DNA of 64,000 bases from Parahoeflea alexandrii (GTDB lineage: Bacteria > Pseudomonadota > Alphaproteobacteria > Rhizobiales > Rhizobiaceae), in assembly GCF_027214025.1 (NCBI RefSeq), contig NZ_JAPWHB010000003.1:1-64000 (forward strand). Reading direction: 5' to 3'. This document shows, piece by piece, positions 35,246 to 43,545 of the stretch; the stretch's first letter is position 1; the number at the start of each line of letters is the position of its first letter. Under the pieces are notes generated by a model, which saw nothing but the letters and a program-made list of their open reading frames with translations, was not told the origin of the DNA and ran no database searches. Both the position numbers and the translations under genes were made by a program.

Positions 35246-36319
35246 TCAGCCTCCCGCTCTGACCAGGTGGGAATTCTCGTAAACATTGATCCGCGCCGTT
35301 TCGAAACTCAGCGTCGGATCGGCGGGGACGTTCTCGTGTTCCTTGAGCAGGGCATTGATGGCGTGCCCCTGAAGATTGGCCCTGACGATCTTGAAGCGGC
35401 CGATGTTTTCAACGGCATCGATCTGAACCGGAAGGCCGCTGCCGTCCGATGACAGCGAGACGAATTCCGGCCGAATGCCCAGTTCGCTCTTGCTCGCCGA
35501 GGTCTTGTAGCCGGCCGGAAGATCAATCCGGAGATCGCCCACTTTTGCGGTTTTTCCGTCGATCTCGCAGGGAATGACATTCATGCCCGGGGAGCCGATG
35601 AAGTAGCCGACGAAGGTGTGGGCAGGCTCGTTGAACAGCTCTTCGGGCGTTCCGATCTGCACCACTTCGCCTTCATACATCACCACCACCTTGTCGGCGA
35701 AAGTCAGCGCCTCGGTCTGGTCATGGGTGACATAGATCATGGTGTGGCCGAGTTGGCGGTGCAGGTCCTTCAGCTTGGTCCGCAACTGCCACTTCATGTG
35801 CGGGTCGATGACCGTCAGTGGCTCGTCAAACAGGATTGCGTTGACGTCGTAGCGCACCAGACCGCGTCCAAGCGAGATCTTCTGCTTCTCGTCGGCGGTC
35901 AGCCCGCGCGCCTTTCGGTCCGCCTTGTCGGAGAGATCGAGGACGTCGATCATGTCGCTGACGCGCCTGGCGATTTCATCCCGCGGCACACGGCGGTTGA
36001 TGAGCGGGAAGGCCAGGTTTTCGCGCACCGTCATGGTGTCGTAGATCACCGGGAACTGGAAAACCTGCGCGATGTTGCGCTGCTCGGGCTGCAAGTGGGT
36101 CACATCCTGGCCGTCGAACCTGATATGCCCCTTGGAGGGGACCAGCAGGCCGGAAATGATGTTGAGCAACGTGGTCTTGCCACAGCCCGAAGGTCCCAGC
36201 AGCGCGTAGGCTCCGCCGTCTTCCCACTGATAGTCGATTTCCTTGAGCGCAAAATCCGCGTCCGTCTTCGGATTCGCGGAGTAGGAATGGGCCAGTTTGT
36301 CGAGTGTGATGCTTGCCAT
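35246..36319 (-). CDS. glpT: Glycerol ABC transporter ATPase GlpT, degenerate signature motif
   Basis: 357 aa. Walker A LGPSGCGKTT, Walker B ILFDEPLTVID and switch VTHDQTEAL are intact, and a TOBE-type C-terminus follows. The ABC signature is LTADEKQKISLGRGL instead of LSGGQQQR, so it cannot complete the partner's ATP site normally. Partner of GlpS, whose defects are complementary. Encoded between glpS and glpP. Confidence 0.9.
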   Translation of the reverse strand: MASITLDKLAHSYSANPKTDADFALKEIDYQWEDGGAYALLGPSGCGKTTLLNIISGLLVPSKGHIRFDGQDVTHLQPEQRNIAQVFQFPVIYDTMTVRENLAFPLINRRVPRDEIARRVSDMIDVLDLSDKADRKARGLTADEKQKISLGRGLVRYDVNAILFDEPLTVIDPHMKWQLRTKLKDLHRQLGHTMIYVTHDQTEALTFADKVVVMYEGEVVQIGTPEELFNEPAHTFVGYFIGSPGMNVIPCEIDGKTAKVGDLRIDLPAGYKTSASKSELGIRPEFVSLSSDGSGLPVQIDAVENIGRFKIVRANLQGHAINALLKEHENVPADPTLSFETARINVYENSHLVRAGG

Positions 36320-36328
36320 AACCGGGCC

Positions 36329-37411
36329 TCAATTCTGACGGTCAGAACCCGGTGCGGACACCAGGTTGTTGTCACGGTCGAAGACAAACAGCTGGTCCTG
36401 CTCGAGATAGGCGGGGATCTCATCCCCGATCCCGACCCGATGCACGCCGTGCATCAGGGCGACCATGTGAATGCCCTTGCTCTTCAGGTGGATGAAGCTC
36501 TCCGAGCCGGTTATCTCCGTGGTCGAAACAGTGCAGTCGAGCTTCATCGATTTACCATCGGGCTGATGCAACGACATGTGATGCGGCCTGATGCCGATCG
36601 TGTAGTCCCCGTCCTGGAGGCTCAAGACGGCGTCGGGAACATCGATGCGGTTGGCGTCAAAGACAAACTCCGAACCGGTTTTCCTGACAGGCAGGATGTT
36701 CATCGGCGGGTCCGAGAAGGTTTGTGCCGTAAGCAAGTCAGACGGCCGGTTGTAGACATCGATGGTCTGATCGAACTGAGTGACCCGCCCCTCGTGCAAG
36801 GTCGCGGTCTTGCCGCCCAGCAACAGGGCTTCCTGGGGTTCGGTTGTCGCGTAGACAAAGATCGCACCGGTCTCGGCAAAAATCCTGGGCAGCTCCACCC
36901 GCAACTCTTCGCGCAGCTTGTAGTCCAGGTTTGCCAGCGGCTCATCAAGCAGCACCAGTTCGGCATCCTTGACCAGGGCTCTCGCGAGGGCGGTGCGCTG
37001 CTGCTGCCCGCCGGAGAGGTTCAGCGGCGTCCGGTCGAGATAGGGGGAGAGCTTCATCAGGTCCGCAGCTTCGCGCACGCGGCGGTCGATCGTGGCCTTG
37101 TCCACTCCGGCTACCCGCATCGGGGAGGCGATGTTTTCATAGACCGTCATGGCCGGATAGTTGATGAACTGCTGGTAGACCATCGCCACGTTGCGCTTCT
37201 GAACCGGCATGCCCACGACATCGGCGCCGTTCATCAGGATCTGTCCTGACGTGGGACGGTCAAGCCCAGCCATCAGGCGCATCAGCGATGTCTTGCCGGA
37301 CAAGGTCGGGCCGAGCAGAATGTTCACCGACCCTTTCTCAAGCGTCATCGACACATCATTGATGTGCAGGCTTCTGCCGACCTTCTTGCTGACGTTTTTC
37401 ATTTCCAGCAT
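36329..37411 (-). CDS. glpS: Glycerol ABC transporter ATPase GlpS, switch histidine missing
   Basis: 360 aa. Signature LSGGQQQR and Walker B LVLLDEPLANLD are intact. Walker A is GPTLSGKTS, with Leu where Gly is usual, and the switch region reads VYATTEPQEAL, with Thr in place of the His of VTHDQ. Its own ATP site is therefore probably non-hydrolytic, while its signature can serve GlpT. It starts 9 bp after glpD ends; no glpR gene lies between them. Confidence 0.9.
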   Translation of the reverse strand: MLEMKNVSKKVGRSLHINDVSMTLEKGSVNILLGPTLSGKTSLMRLMAGLDRPTSGQILMNGADVVGMPVQKRNVAMVYQQFINYPAMTVYENIASPMRVAGVDKATIDRRVREAADLMKLSPYLDRTPLNLSGGQQQRTALARALVKDAELVLLDEPLANLDYKLREELRVELPRIFAETGAIFVYATTEPQEALLLGGKTATLHEGRVTQFDQTIDVYNRPSDLLTAQTFSDPPMNILPVRKTGSEFVFDANRIDVPDAVLSLQDGDYTIGIRPHHMSLHQPDGKSMKLDCTVSTTEITGSESFIHLKSKGIHMVALMHGVHRVGIGDEIPAYLEQDQLFVFDRDNNLVSAPGSDRQN

Positions 37412-37420
37412 CTAGAAATC

Positions 37421-38938
37421 CTACTCCGCTGCAATTTCTTGCAGTTGCTTGTGCTCGCGCATGAATGTGTCCAGACGGGCGGTCTGTTCCGGCGTAAAGC
37501 GTATGCCGAGCTTGCTTCTGCGCCACACCACATCGGCAGCTGTCCGGGCCCATTCGTTTTTCATCAGGTAGCGCACCTCAGCCTCGGTCAGCCCGTGACC
37601 GAAGTCTTCACCCAGGTCCTCGCTCGACCTGGCCTCACCGAACATCTCGAAGACCTTCAGCCCGAAGGAGCGCACCAGGCGCTCGCTTTGGGAGGTTTCC
37701 AGGAACGGATACTCGGCGCGCACTTTCGAAAGGAGAGCGGGGAACCCGGAGACACCGAACTCGCCGCCCGGAAGCACGCTTTTCCTTGTCCACGGCGCAC
37801 CCTTGCCGCCGATTGCCGCCTCCACCTTTTCCAGCATCGATTCCGCCAGCCGGCGATAGGTGGTTATCTTGCCGCCAAAGACATTGATGACCTTCGGACC
37901 CGCGGCGCCATCAGTCCGTAGCACGTAGTCGCGGGTTGCTTCCTGGGCCTTGGAGGCGCCGTCGTCATAAAGCGGGCGCACGCCGGAATAGGTCCAGACG
38001 ATATCGTCCCGGGTCACCGGCTCTTTGAAATAGTGGCTCGCGCCATCGCAGAGATAGGTGATTTCCTCGTCGGAAATCTTCACATTCGAGGGATCGCCAT
38101 GAAAATCCTGATCCGTCGTGCCGATCAGCGTGAAATCCTGCTCATAGGGAATGGCGAAGAAGATGCGCTCATCCGAATTCTGGAAAAAATAGGCCTTCGG
38201 GTGCTCGAACTTCTTGCGAACGACAATGTGGCTGCCCTGAACCAGGCGGACATTGCGGGCTTCGTTGTCGCCGATCGATGTCCTGAGAATGTCATCGACC
38301 CATGGCCCGCCTGCATTGACGATCACCCGGGCGGAAACCCGGCGCCGGGCTCCCGTATCAGTGGACTGCAGATCGATTTCCCACAGCTCGCCGGCCTTCT
38401 TCGCCGAGACGACCTTTGTCCGCGTGGAAATCTCGGCGCCTTTTGCCCTGGCATCCATGGCATTGAGCACGACCAGCCGCGCGTCATTGACCCAGCAGTC
38501 GGAATATTCGAACGCCGTCGTGAACTCGTCTTTCAGCGGCCCACCGGCGGTGTCGCTTCTCAGATCCAGCACCCTGGTCGGGGGCAGGATCTTCCGCCCG
38601 CCCAGGTGGTCATAGAGAAACAGGCCAAGGCGCAGCAGCCATGCCGGCCTCATGCCCTTGTGATGCGGCAGCACAAACCGTAGCGGCCAGATGATGTGGG
38701 GCGCCATGTTGAGAAGGACTTCGCGTTCGATCAGGGCTTCGCGAACCAGGCGGAATTCGTAGTGCTCAAGATAGCGCAGCCCGCCATGAATCAGCTTGGT
38801 GGACCAGGACGAGGTCCCGGAACCCAAGTCGTTCATCTCGGCAAGGCAAACGGAATAGCCACGGCCTGCCGCATCGCGCGCTATGCCGCATCCATTTATG
38901 CCCCCGCCGATAACGAAGATATCGAAAACCTGAGACAA
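37421..38938 (-). CDS. glpD: Glycerol-3-phosphate dehydrogenase GlpD
   Basis: 505 aa, normal length. TTG start at 38938, supported by GGAGG five bases upstream (38944-38948). N-terminal FAD fold IFVIGGGINGCGIARDAAGRG, then GTSSWSTKLIHGGLRYLEHYE, diagnostic for GlpD, and the C-terminal alpha-glycerophosphate oxidase domain. It oxidises glycerol-3-phosphate to dihydroxyacetone phosphate and passes electrons to quinone at the inner membrane. First gene of the glp operon. No glycerol kinase gene is in the window. Confidence 0.96.
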   Translation of the reverse strand: MSQVFDIFVIGGGINGCGIARDAAGRGYSVCLAEMNDLGSGTSSWSTKLIHGGLRYLEHYEFRLVREALIEREVLLNMAPHIIWPLRFVLPHHKGMRPAWLLRLGLFLYDHLGGRKILPPTRVLDLRSDTAGGPLKDEFTTAFEYSDCWVNDARLVVLNAMDARAKGAEISTRTKVVSAKKAGELWEIDLQSTDTGARRRVSARVIVNAGGPWVDDILRTSIGDNEARNVRLVQGSHIVVRKKFEHPKAYFFQNSDERIFFAIPYEQDFTLIGTTDQDFHGDPSNVKISDEEITYLCDGASHYFKEPVTRDDIVWTYSGVRPLYDDGASKAQEATRDYVLRTDGAAGPKVINVFGGKITTYRRLAESMLEKVEAAIGGKGAPWTRKSVLPGGEFGVSGFPALLSKVRAEYPFLETSQSERLVRSFGLKVFEMFGEARSSEDLGEDFGHGLTEAEVRYLMKNEWARTAADVVWRRSKLGIRFTPEQTARLDTFMREHKQLQEIAAE

Positions 38939-38988
38939 GAAATCCTCCCGGACCCGGCATCGCCTCCTCCAAAGCGAAACCGTTAACC

Positions 38989-39017
38989 AATGAAATCGAA
39001 GATCATCCGAATGTCAA
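38989..39017 (-). promoter_or_regulatory. Probable glpD promoter
   Basis: On the minus strand TTGACA (39012-39017) is followed after 17 bp by TTCATT (38989-38994), about 50 bp before the glpD start. Three TTCG or TTTCG half-sites surround it, of the kind used by DeoR-type regulators such as GlpR. GlpR itself is not encoded here. Confidence 0.4.
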
Positions 39018-39150
39018 ACGAAATTCACCGAAGATGCCGGATCTCAGCTGCCGCTGTTCCGGATTCCGAAGGAAACCGGTCTGCTGAAGGCGCAATTGCG
39101 AGAGTTCGCCACTGCGCGCCGTACAGGTCATCCGAGCCCCGCCCCATGCG

Positions 39151-39166
39151 TTAAAGTTTTGTTAAC
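39151..39166. promoter_or_regulatory. CtrA-type binding site
   Basis: TTAA at 39151-39154, seven bases, then TTAAC at 39162-39166. This is a perfect match to the full CtrA site TTAA-N7-TTAAC of alphaproteobacteria. It lies 79 bp upstream of the small ORF at 39245 and about 210 bp upstream of glpD on the other strand. Confidence 0.6.
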
Positions 39167-39244
39167 CATAACGGCGCACACTTTGACTGGAACGGATGTA
39201 GCGATCACGCGGCCATTGGCCGATCCGCGACCGGCACGGCGCGG

Positions 39245-39379
39245 ATGGATCGAGCTTGGGAGCACCGGCTGATGACTTTCTTGTTCTTGATGTTGTGCAT
39301 CTTCGGCGGCATTGCCGCATGGCCCAATCGAAAGCATGGAAACAAGCCGAGCCAGTATGACTGGGATCGGGCCATCTGA
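39245..39379 (+). CDS. Small single-pass membrane protein (44 aa, or 35 aa from the second Met)
   Basis: 44 codons from ATG 39245; an internal ATG at 39272 gives 35 aa and has GGGAG nine bases upstream, so the short form may be the real one. The short protein begins with a hydrophobic helix, MTFLFLMLCIFGGIAAW, followed by a polar, basic tail PNRKHGNKPSQYDWDRAI. Third codon positions are strongly G/C as in neighbouring genes. A perfect CtrA-type site lies upstream. I do not recognise the family. Confidence 0.5.
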   Translation: MDRAWEHRLMTFLFLMLCIFGGIAAWPNRKHGNKPSQYDWDRAI

Positions 39380-39711
39380 TTTCCCCCGGCGGCAGCGCCA
39401 CCGGACGCCACCGGACGCGCCCACTTCGATAAAACGCACTTCCCCGAATGCGGCCCATGTCGGGGACATCCGTGATCATTGTCATTGACACCGGATTGAA
39501 CCCGGCACGACATCACCGCCGTGATCGAGACTGGGCGTCTCGCGGCGGCTGCAGAATCTGCTGGCACCCAGGCCATTGATTTGACAACATACGGGACAGG
39601 AGGATTTGGCCGGAAGCGATCGTCGCCCGGTTTGGACAGAGCCGACAGGCGGAGCTTTCAACCGGGATGTCTGACCGCAGGCGAAAATTCTGACGATGGA
39701 AAACTGGCACG
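39380..39711. promoter_or_regulatory. Upstream region of the LuxR-type gene, with a dyad and a short tandem repeat
   Basis: About 330 bp without a gene. It contains two tandem copies of CGCCACCGGA near 39398, a dyad ATGTC-ggg-GACAT at 39457-39469, and TTGACA near 39581 followed by AGGAGG near 39599 without an obvious long ORF. The dyad may be a regulator site for the LuxR-type gene. Confidence 0.3.
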
Positions 39712-40533
39712 TTGAGCACCCTGCCCCCCAACGACAAGAACCAACCGCCAGCCGCGCATGCCGGCGTGGCAAGAGACAGCACGGCGCGGGTCATTTCCGC
39801 AATCAACACCGCCGACTTCTTTCCGGCAATCCTCGATTACATGCGGTCGGCGGTGCCGTTCAGCGGGGCCTTCATCACGCACCTGCACCCGAACCGGCCG
39901 CCGGACCACATCTATGACAATGTCAGGGCCGAGCGGCACCGCGATGTCGTCGACCAGTATCTGGACAGCGCCTATCTTCTCGATCCGGTGTACGACGTCT
40001 TCCTGTCGGGCCGGACCCTGGGCGCGATGCGGTTGCGCGACGTGGCGCCGGACCAGTTCATGCGCTCGACCTACTACCAGCGCTATTACCGGAACATCGC
40101 GCTCAGGGACGAGATGGCCATTCTGGTCCCCCAGGGCGAGGGTGCAGTCTTCTTCTCGCTTGGCCGGCTCGGGGACGAGCCTCGTTTCAGCATCCGGTCG
40201 GTGCAAGCATTTGAGGCCAGGATCGATGTCATAGCCGCCCTCACCGGCAAGCATTTCGAGCGCGGGCATACAACCCCGGTTCATGCGGGAGAGGCACCGG
40301 CCGATCGGACGCTGACCGCGGCGCTGGATGCCTTCGGCGAAGGAACCCTGACAGCCCGCGAACGCGAGGTGGCAACGCTCATTCTCAAAGGCCACTCGTC
40401 CGCGTCGATTTCGACGGTAGCCGGCATCGCCGTCGGCACCGTCAAGATCCACCGCAAGAACATCTACCGGAAGCTCGAGATTTCCTCGCAATCCGAACTG
40501 CTGTCGAATTTCCTGCGCTCGGTCCTGAGCTGA
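39712..40533 (+). CDS. LuxR-family transcriptional regulator
   Basis: 273 aa from a TTG at 39712; ribosome-binding site weak and no upstream ATG in frame, so the start is uncertain. The C-terminal 65 residues are a LuxR/GerE helix-turn-helix: LTAREREVATLILKGHSS, AVGTVKIHRKNIYRKL. The N-terminal 190 residues show no receiver Asp pattern and no recognised autoinducer domain. It precedes the PotABCD-amidase-amidohydrolase run in the same direction with 57 bp between, and so probably controls it. Confidence 0.85.
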   Translation: MSTLPPNDKNQPPAAHAGVARDSTARVISAINTADFFPAILDYMRSAVPFSGAFITHLHPNRPPDHIYDNVRAERHRDVVDQYLDSAYLLDPVYDVFLSGRTLGAMRLRDVAPDQFMRSTYYQRYYRNIALRDEMAILVPQGEGAVFFSLGRLGDEPRFSIRSVQAFEARIDVIAALTGKHFERGHTTPVHAGEAPADRTLTAALDAFGEGTLTAREREVATLILKGHSSASISTVAGIAVGTVKIHRKNIYRKLEISSQSELLSNFLRSVLS

Positions 40534-40590
40534 TCGGCCTATCCCCTTCGGGGTATTTACCCGCGCACACCCGGCTCATAGCCTTCAGGC

Positions 40591-41736
40591 ATGAATGGTG
40601 AGCCAGATCGGCGGGGGCAGATTTATCGGATGACCGGAACAGAAATCGCCAGAGACCGGAAGGCCGCGGTGTCGGCAAGGGCGCTGTCAAAGACCTTCGG
40701 ACAGGGAGACTACGCGATTACCGCGCTCGACAGCGTCGAACTCGACATCCTCGAGAACGAGTTCTTCACGCTGCTCGGTCCGTCGGGATGCGGAAAGACA
40801 ACCCTGCTGCGACTGATTGCAGGGTTCGAGCTGCCGACACAGGGGTCGATATCGCTGCAGGGTCAGGATATCACGGACAAGCCTCCGCACCGGCGTCCGA
40901 TCAACACGGTTTTCCAGAACTACGCGCTGTTTCCGCACATGACGGTGGCCGAGAACATCGGTTTTGGCCTCAGGATGCTCGGCAAGCCGACCGCGGAGAT
41001 CAAGCAGACGACCGAGCGCATGCTGGCGCTGGTCCAGCTCGAAGCCATGGCCGGCCGCCGGACGGACCAGCTTTCGGGCGGCCAGCAGCAGCGCGTGGCG
41101 CTGGCCCGGGCGCTGGCGCCGGCGCCCAAGGTGCTGCTGCTCGACGAGCCGTTGGCAGCACTCGATCTCAAGCTGCGCAAGAACATGCAGCTTGAGCTGA
41201 AAAGCCTGCAGGCCGAGACCGGAATCACCTTCGTGTTCGTCACCCACGACCAGGAAGAGGCGCTGACCATGTCGGACCGGATCGCCGTGATGAAATCCGG
41301 CAAGATCCTGCAGATCGGCACGCCGCGCGATATCTATGACCGGCCGACGCACCGGTTCGTGGCCGATTTCATCGGCGACATCAACATTCTCGAGGGAACC
41401 GTCGAACACACGGACGGCGACCTGGCGACGGTGCGGCTGAAAGACGGGAGCATGGTCTCGGCGCATCTCGGACCAGCCTCGGCACGGTCCGGGGATGTCA
41501 GCGTGGCGATCAGGCCCGAGAATGTCCGGCTGGCAAGCGCCGGAGAGACGCCGACGCTCACCGGCGTTCTAGAGAACATCGTCTATTTCGGCGCGGCGAC
41601 AAACCTCCACCTTCGACTTGGAACCGGCGAGGAAATCGTGATCCGCAATCCGGGCGCGGTTGACGAAGGCCGGTACCAGCCCGGCGCCACGATCGGCGCC
41701 ATCCTGCAGCCCGAGCTGATCCGGGTGCTGGAATGA
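40591..41736 (+). CDS. Polyamine-type ABC transporter ATPase (PotA-like)
   Basis: 381 aa from ATG 40591, or 368 from MTGTEIARD at 40630; neither start has a strong ribosome-binding site. Walker A LGPSGCGKTT, Q-loop VFQNYALFPH, signature LSGGQQQR, Walker B LLLDEPLAALD, switch VTHDQEEAL, then a TOBE domain. All catalytic residues present. First gene of a complete PotABCD-type importer, coupled to PotB by ATGA. Confidence 0.93.
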   Translation: MNGEPDRRGQIYRMTGTEIARDRKAAVSARALSKTFGQGDYAITALDSVELDILENEFFTLLGPSGCGKTTLLRLIAGFELPTQGSISLQGQDITDKPPHRRPINTVFQNYALFPHMTVAENIGFGLRMLGKPTAEIKQTTERMLALVQLEAMAGRRTDQLSGGQQQRVALARALAPAPKVLLLDEPLAALDLKLRKNMQLELKSLQAETGITFVFVTHDQEEALTMSDRIAVMKSGKILQIGTPRDIYDRPTHRFVADFIGDINILEGTVEHTDGDLATVRLKDGSMVSAHLGPASARSGDVSVAIRPENVRLASAGETPTLTGVLENIVYFGAATNLHLRLGTGEEIVIRNPGAVDEGRYQPGATIGAILQPELIRVLE

Positions 41737-42671
41737 GCGACCGGGAACCGCAATCGGCGCTTGCCGCCGCGATCGACCAGAACAAACGCAACGAGCGAGT
41801 CACCCGCGCGTGGCTGCTTGCACCGGCGCTGGCAATCATCCTGGCCATCAGCATCCTGCCGCTCGGGATCACCGTCGTCTATTCGTTCCTGACGCCGGGC
41901 ACCTATGGCGGCGTGACCTGGGAATTCAGCACCGACAGCTATGTGCAGTTCCTGTTCCAGCGCGACATCTTCGATGACACGCTGGTCTTCAACTCCGCCT
42001 ATGTGTCGATCTTCCTCAGGTCGATCGGGCTCGCCCTGGGCGCCACGCTGGGCGCGCTGATCCTCGGTTTTCCGACCGCCTATTTCATCGCGACGAAGCC
42101 GCGCGAGCAGCGCAACATCTGGCTGTTCCTGATCACGCTGCCGTTCTGGACCAACCTGCTGATCCGCACCTACGCGATGCTGCTGATCATCCGCGACGAA
42201 GGCATCATCAACATCATGCTGATGAAGGCCGGCATCATCTCCTCGCCGCTGACCATCCTTTACACCGACACCGCGGTGTTCATCGGCCTGATCTATTCCT
42301 TCCTGCCGTTCATGGTGCTGCCGATCTACGCAAGCCTCGAGAAGCTCGACTTCAGCCTGGTCGAAGCCGGCTACGATCTTTACGCAAACCGGCTGAAAGT
42401 GCTGTTCCACGTCATCGTGCCGCTGGCCAAGCCCGGTATTGTCGCCGGCTGCATCCTGGTCTTCATCCCCGGCCTTGGCGCCTACATCACGCCCGAACTG
42501 CTGGGTGGCGGCAAGAAGCTGATGATCGGCAACATGATCGCCATGCAGTTCGGCGCGTCGCGCAACTGGCCTTTCGGCTCGGCGGCCGCGCTGATCCTGA
42601 TGGCGCTGGTGATTGTCGTGCTGCTGGTCAACGCGCTCGCCGCCAGAAGGGGAGCCTCGAACAATGGCTGA
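41733..42671 (+). CDS. ABC transporter permease (PotB-like)
   Basis: 312 aa; ATG overlaps the ATPase stop (ATGA). Six hydrophobic segments, LPFWTNLLIRTYAMLL typical of PotB, and an EAA loop in EAGYDLYANRLKVLFHVIVPLAKPG. Membrane half of the second polyamine-type importer. Confidence 0.92.
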   Translation: MSDREPQSALAAAIDQNKRNERVTRAWLLAPALAIILAISILPLGITVVYSFLTPGTYGGVTWEFSTDSYVQFLFQRDIFDDTLVFNSAYVSIFLRSIGLALGATLGALILGFPTAYFIATKPREQRNIWLFLITLPFWTNLLIRTYAMLLIIRDEGIINIMLMKAGIISSPLTILYTDTAVFIGLIYSFLPFMVLPIYASLEKLDFSLVEAGYDLYANRLKVLFHVIVPLAKPGIVAGCILVFIPGLGAYITPELLGGGKKLMIGNMIAMQFGASRNWPFGSAAALILMALVIVVLLVNALAARRGASNNG

Positions 42672-43518
42672 GCCCATGACAGCAATGCCGGCATCGCCCC
42701 AACCGCGCCAGCGCCGACGGCTGGTCCGGGATCTGAAAGCCATGCCCGGGTTCACCGCGACCGCCTGGCTGTGCATCGTCACGCTCTATCTGCCGATCCT
42801 GGTGCTGATCGCGTTCTCCTTCAACGAGAACCGGTCGGTGGTGCTGTGGACGGGGTTTTCACTCGACTGGTACGCCAAGGCGCTGGAGAATGACGGGATC
42901 CGCAATGCGGCCTGGGTGTCGGTCAAGGTGGCGCTGTTTGCCACCGTCATTTCGACGATCGCCGCTACCATGGCGGCACTGGCGACGACCCGGACGAAGC
43001 CGTTTATCGGGCAGGGGCTGGTCTACGGCATCATCAATCAGCCGCTGATGATCCCTGAAATCGTCACCGCGATCGCCACTCTCTCGCTGTTTGCGTTGGT
43101 CAAGAAACTCACTGGACTGAACGGCATCGGCTACCTGATGCTGGCGCATGCGGCCTTTTGCATTCCGTTTGCCTACATGCCTATCCGCGCCCGGCTCGAA
43201 ACCATGACGCTGACGCTGGAACAGGCCGCGGCGGATCTCTACGCGCCACCGCTGAAGGTCTTCACCCTGGTGACCTTGCCGCTGCTGGGACCCGGCATCG
43301 TTGCCGGAGCGATGCTCGCCTTCGTCGTCTCGCTCGACGACGTGATCATCACGCTGATGATTGCCGGACCGGGGGAAACCACGCTTCCCATCTACATTCT
43401 CGGCGCCATCAGGCGCGGGATCACGCCCGAGATCAACGCCGTCTCGACCATCCTGGTCGCGGTCTCGGTGCTGCTGGTCATGCTGCTGTTCATCGTGCAG
43501 CGGCGCATGCAGCGATAG
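42664..43518 (+). CDS. ABC transporter permease (PotC-like)
   Basis: 284 aa from MAEPMTAM, with GGGGAG upstream, overlapping the PotB stop by 8 bp; the frame opens earlier at 42613. Six hydrophobic segments, EAA loop EQAAADLYAPPLKVFTLVTLPLLGPG and the PotC-type SLDDVIITLMIAGPGETTLP. Partner of the permease before it. Confidence 0.92.
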   Translation: MAEPMTAMPASPQPRQRRRLVRDLKAMPGFTATAWLCIVTLYLPILVLIAFSFNENRSVVLWTGFSLDWYAKALENDGIRNAAWVSVKVALFATVISTIAATMAALATTRTKPFIGQGLVYGIINQPLMIPEIVTAIATLSLFALVKKLTGLNGIGYLMLAHAAFCIPFAYMPIRARLETMTLTLEQAAADLYAPPLKVFTLVTLPLLGPGIVAGAMLAFVVSLDDVIITLMIAGPGETTLPIYILGAIRRGITPEINAVSTILVAVSVLLVMLLFIVQRRMQR

Positions 43519-43545
43519 GACGGAAAAAGAAAGAGAGGAACAACC

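Noticed and set aside
39606-39680. Short TTG-started ORF after AGGAGG near 39599, possible leader peptide
   Set aside because: Only about 22 codons, no recognisable motif, not in frame with or adjacent to the LuxR-type start.
40540-40550. CCCC-TTC-GGGG hairpin after the LuxR-type gene
   Set aside because: Only four pairs with mismatched flanks and no real T-run; too weak to call a terminator.
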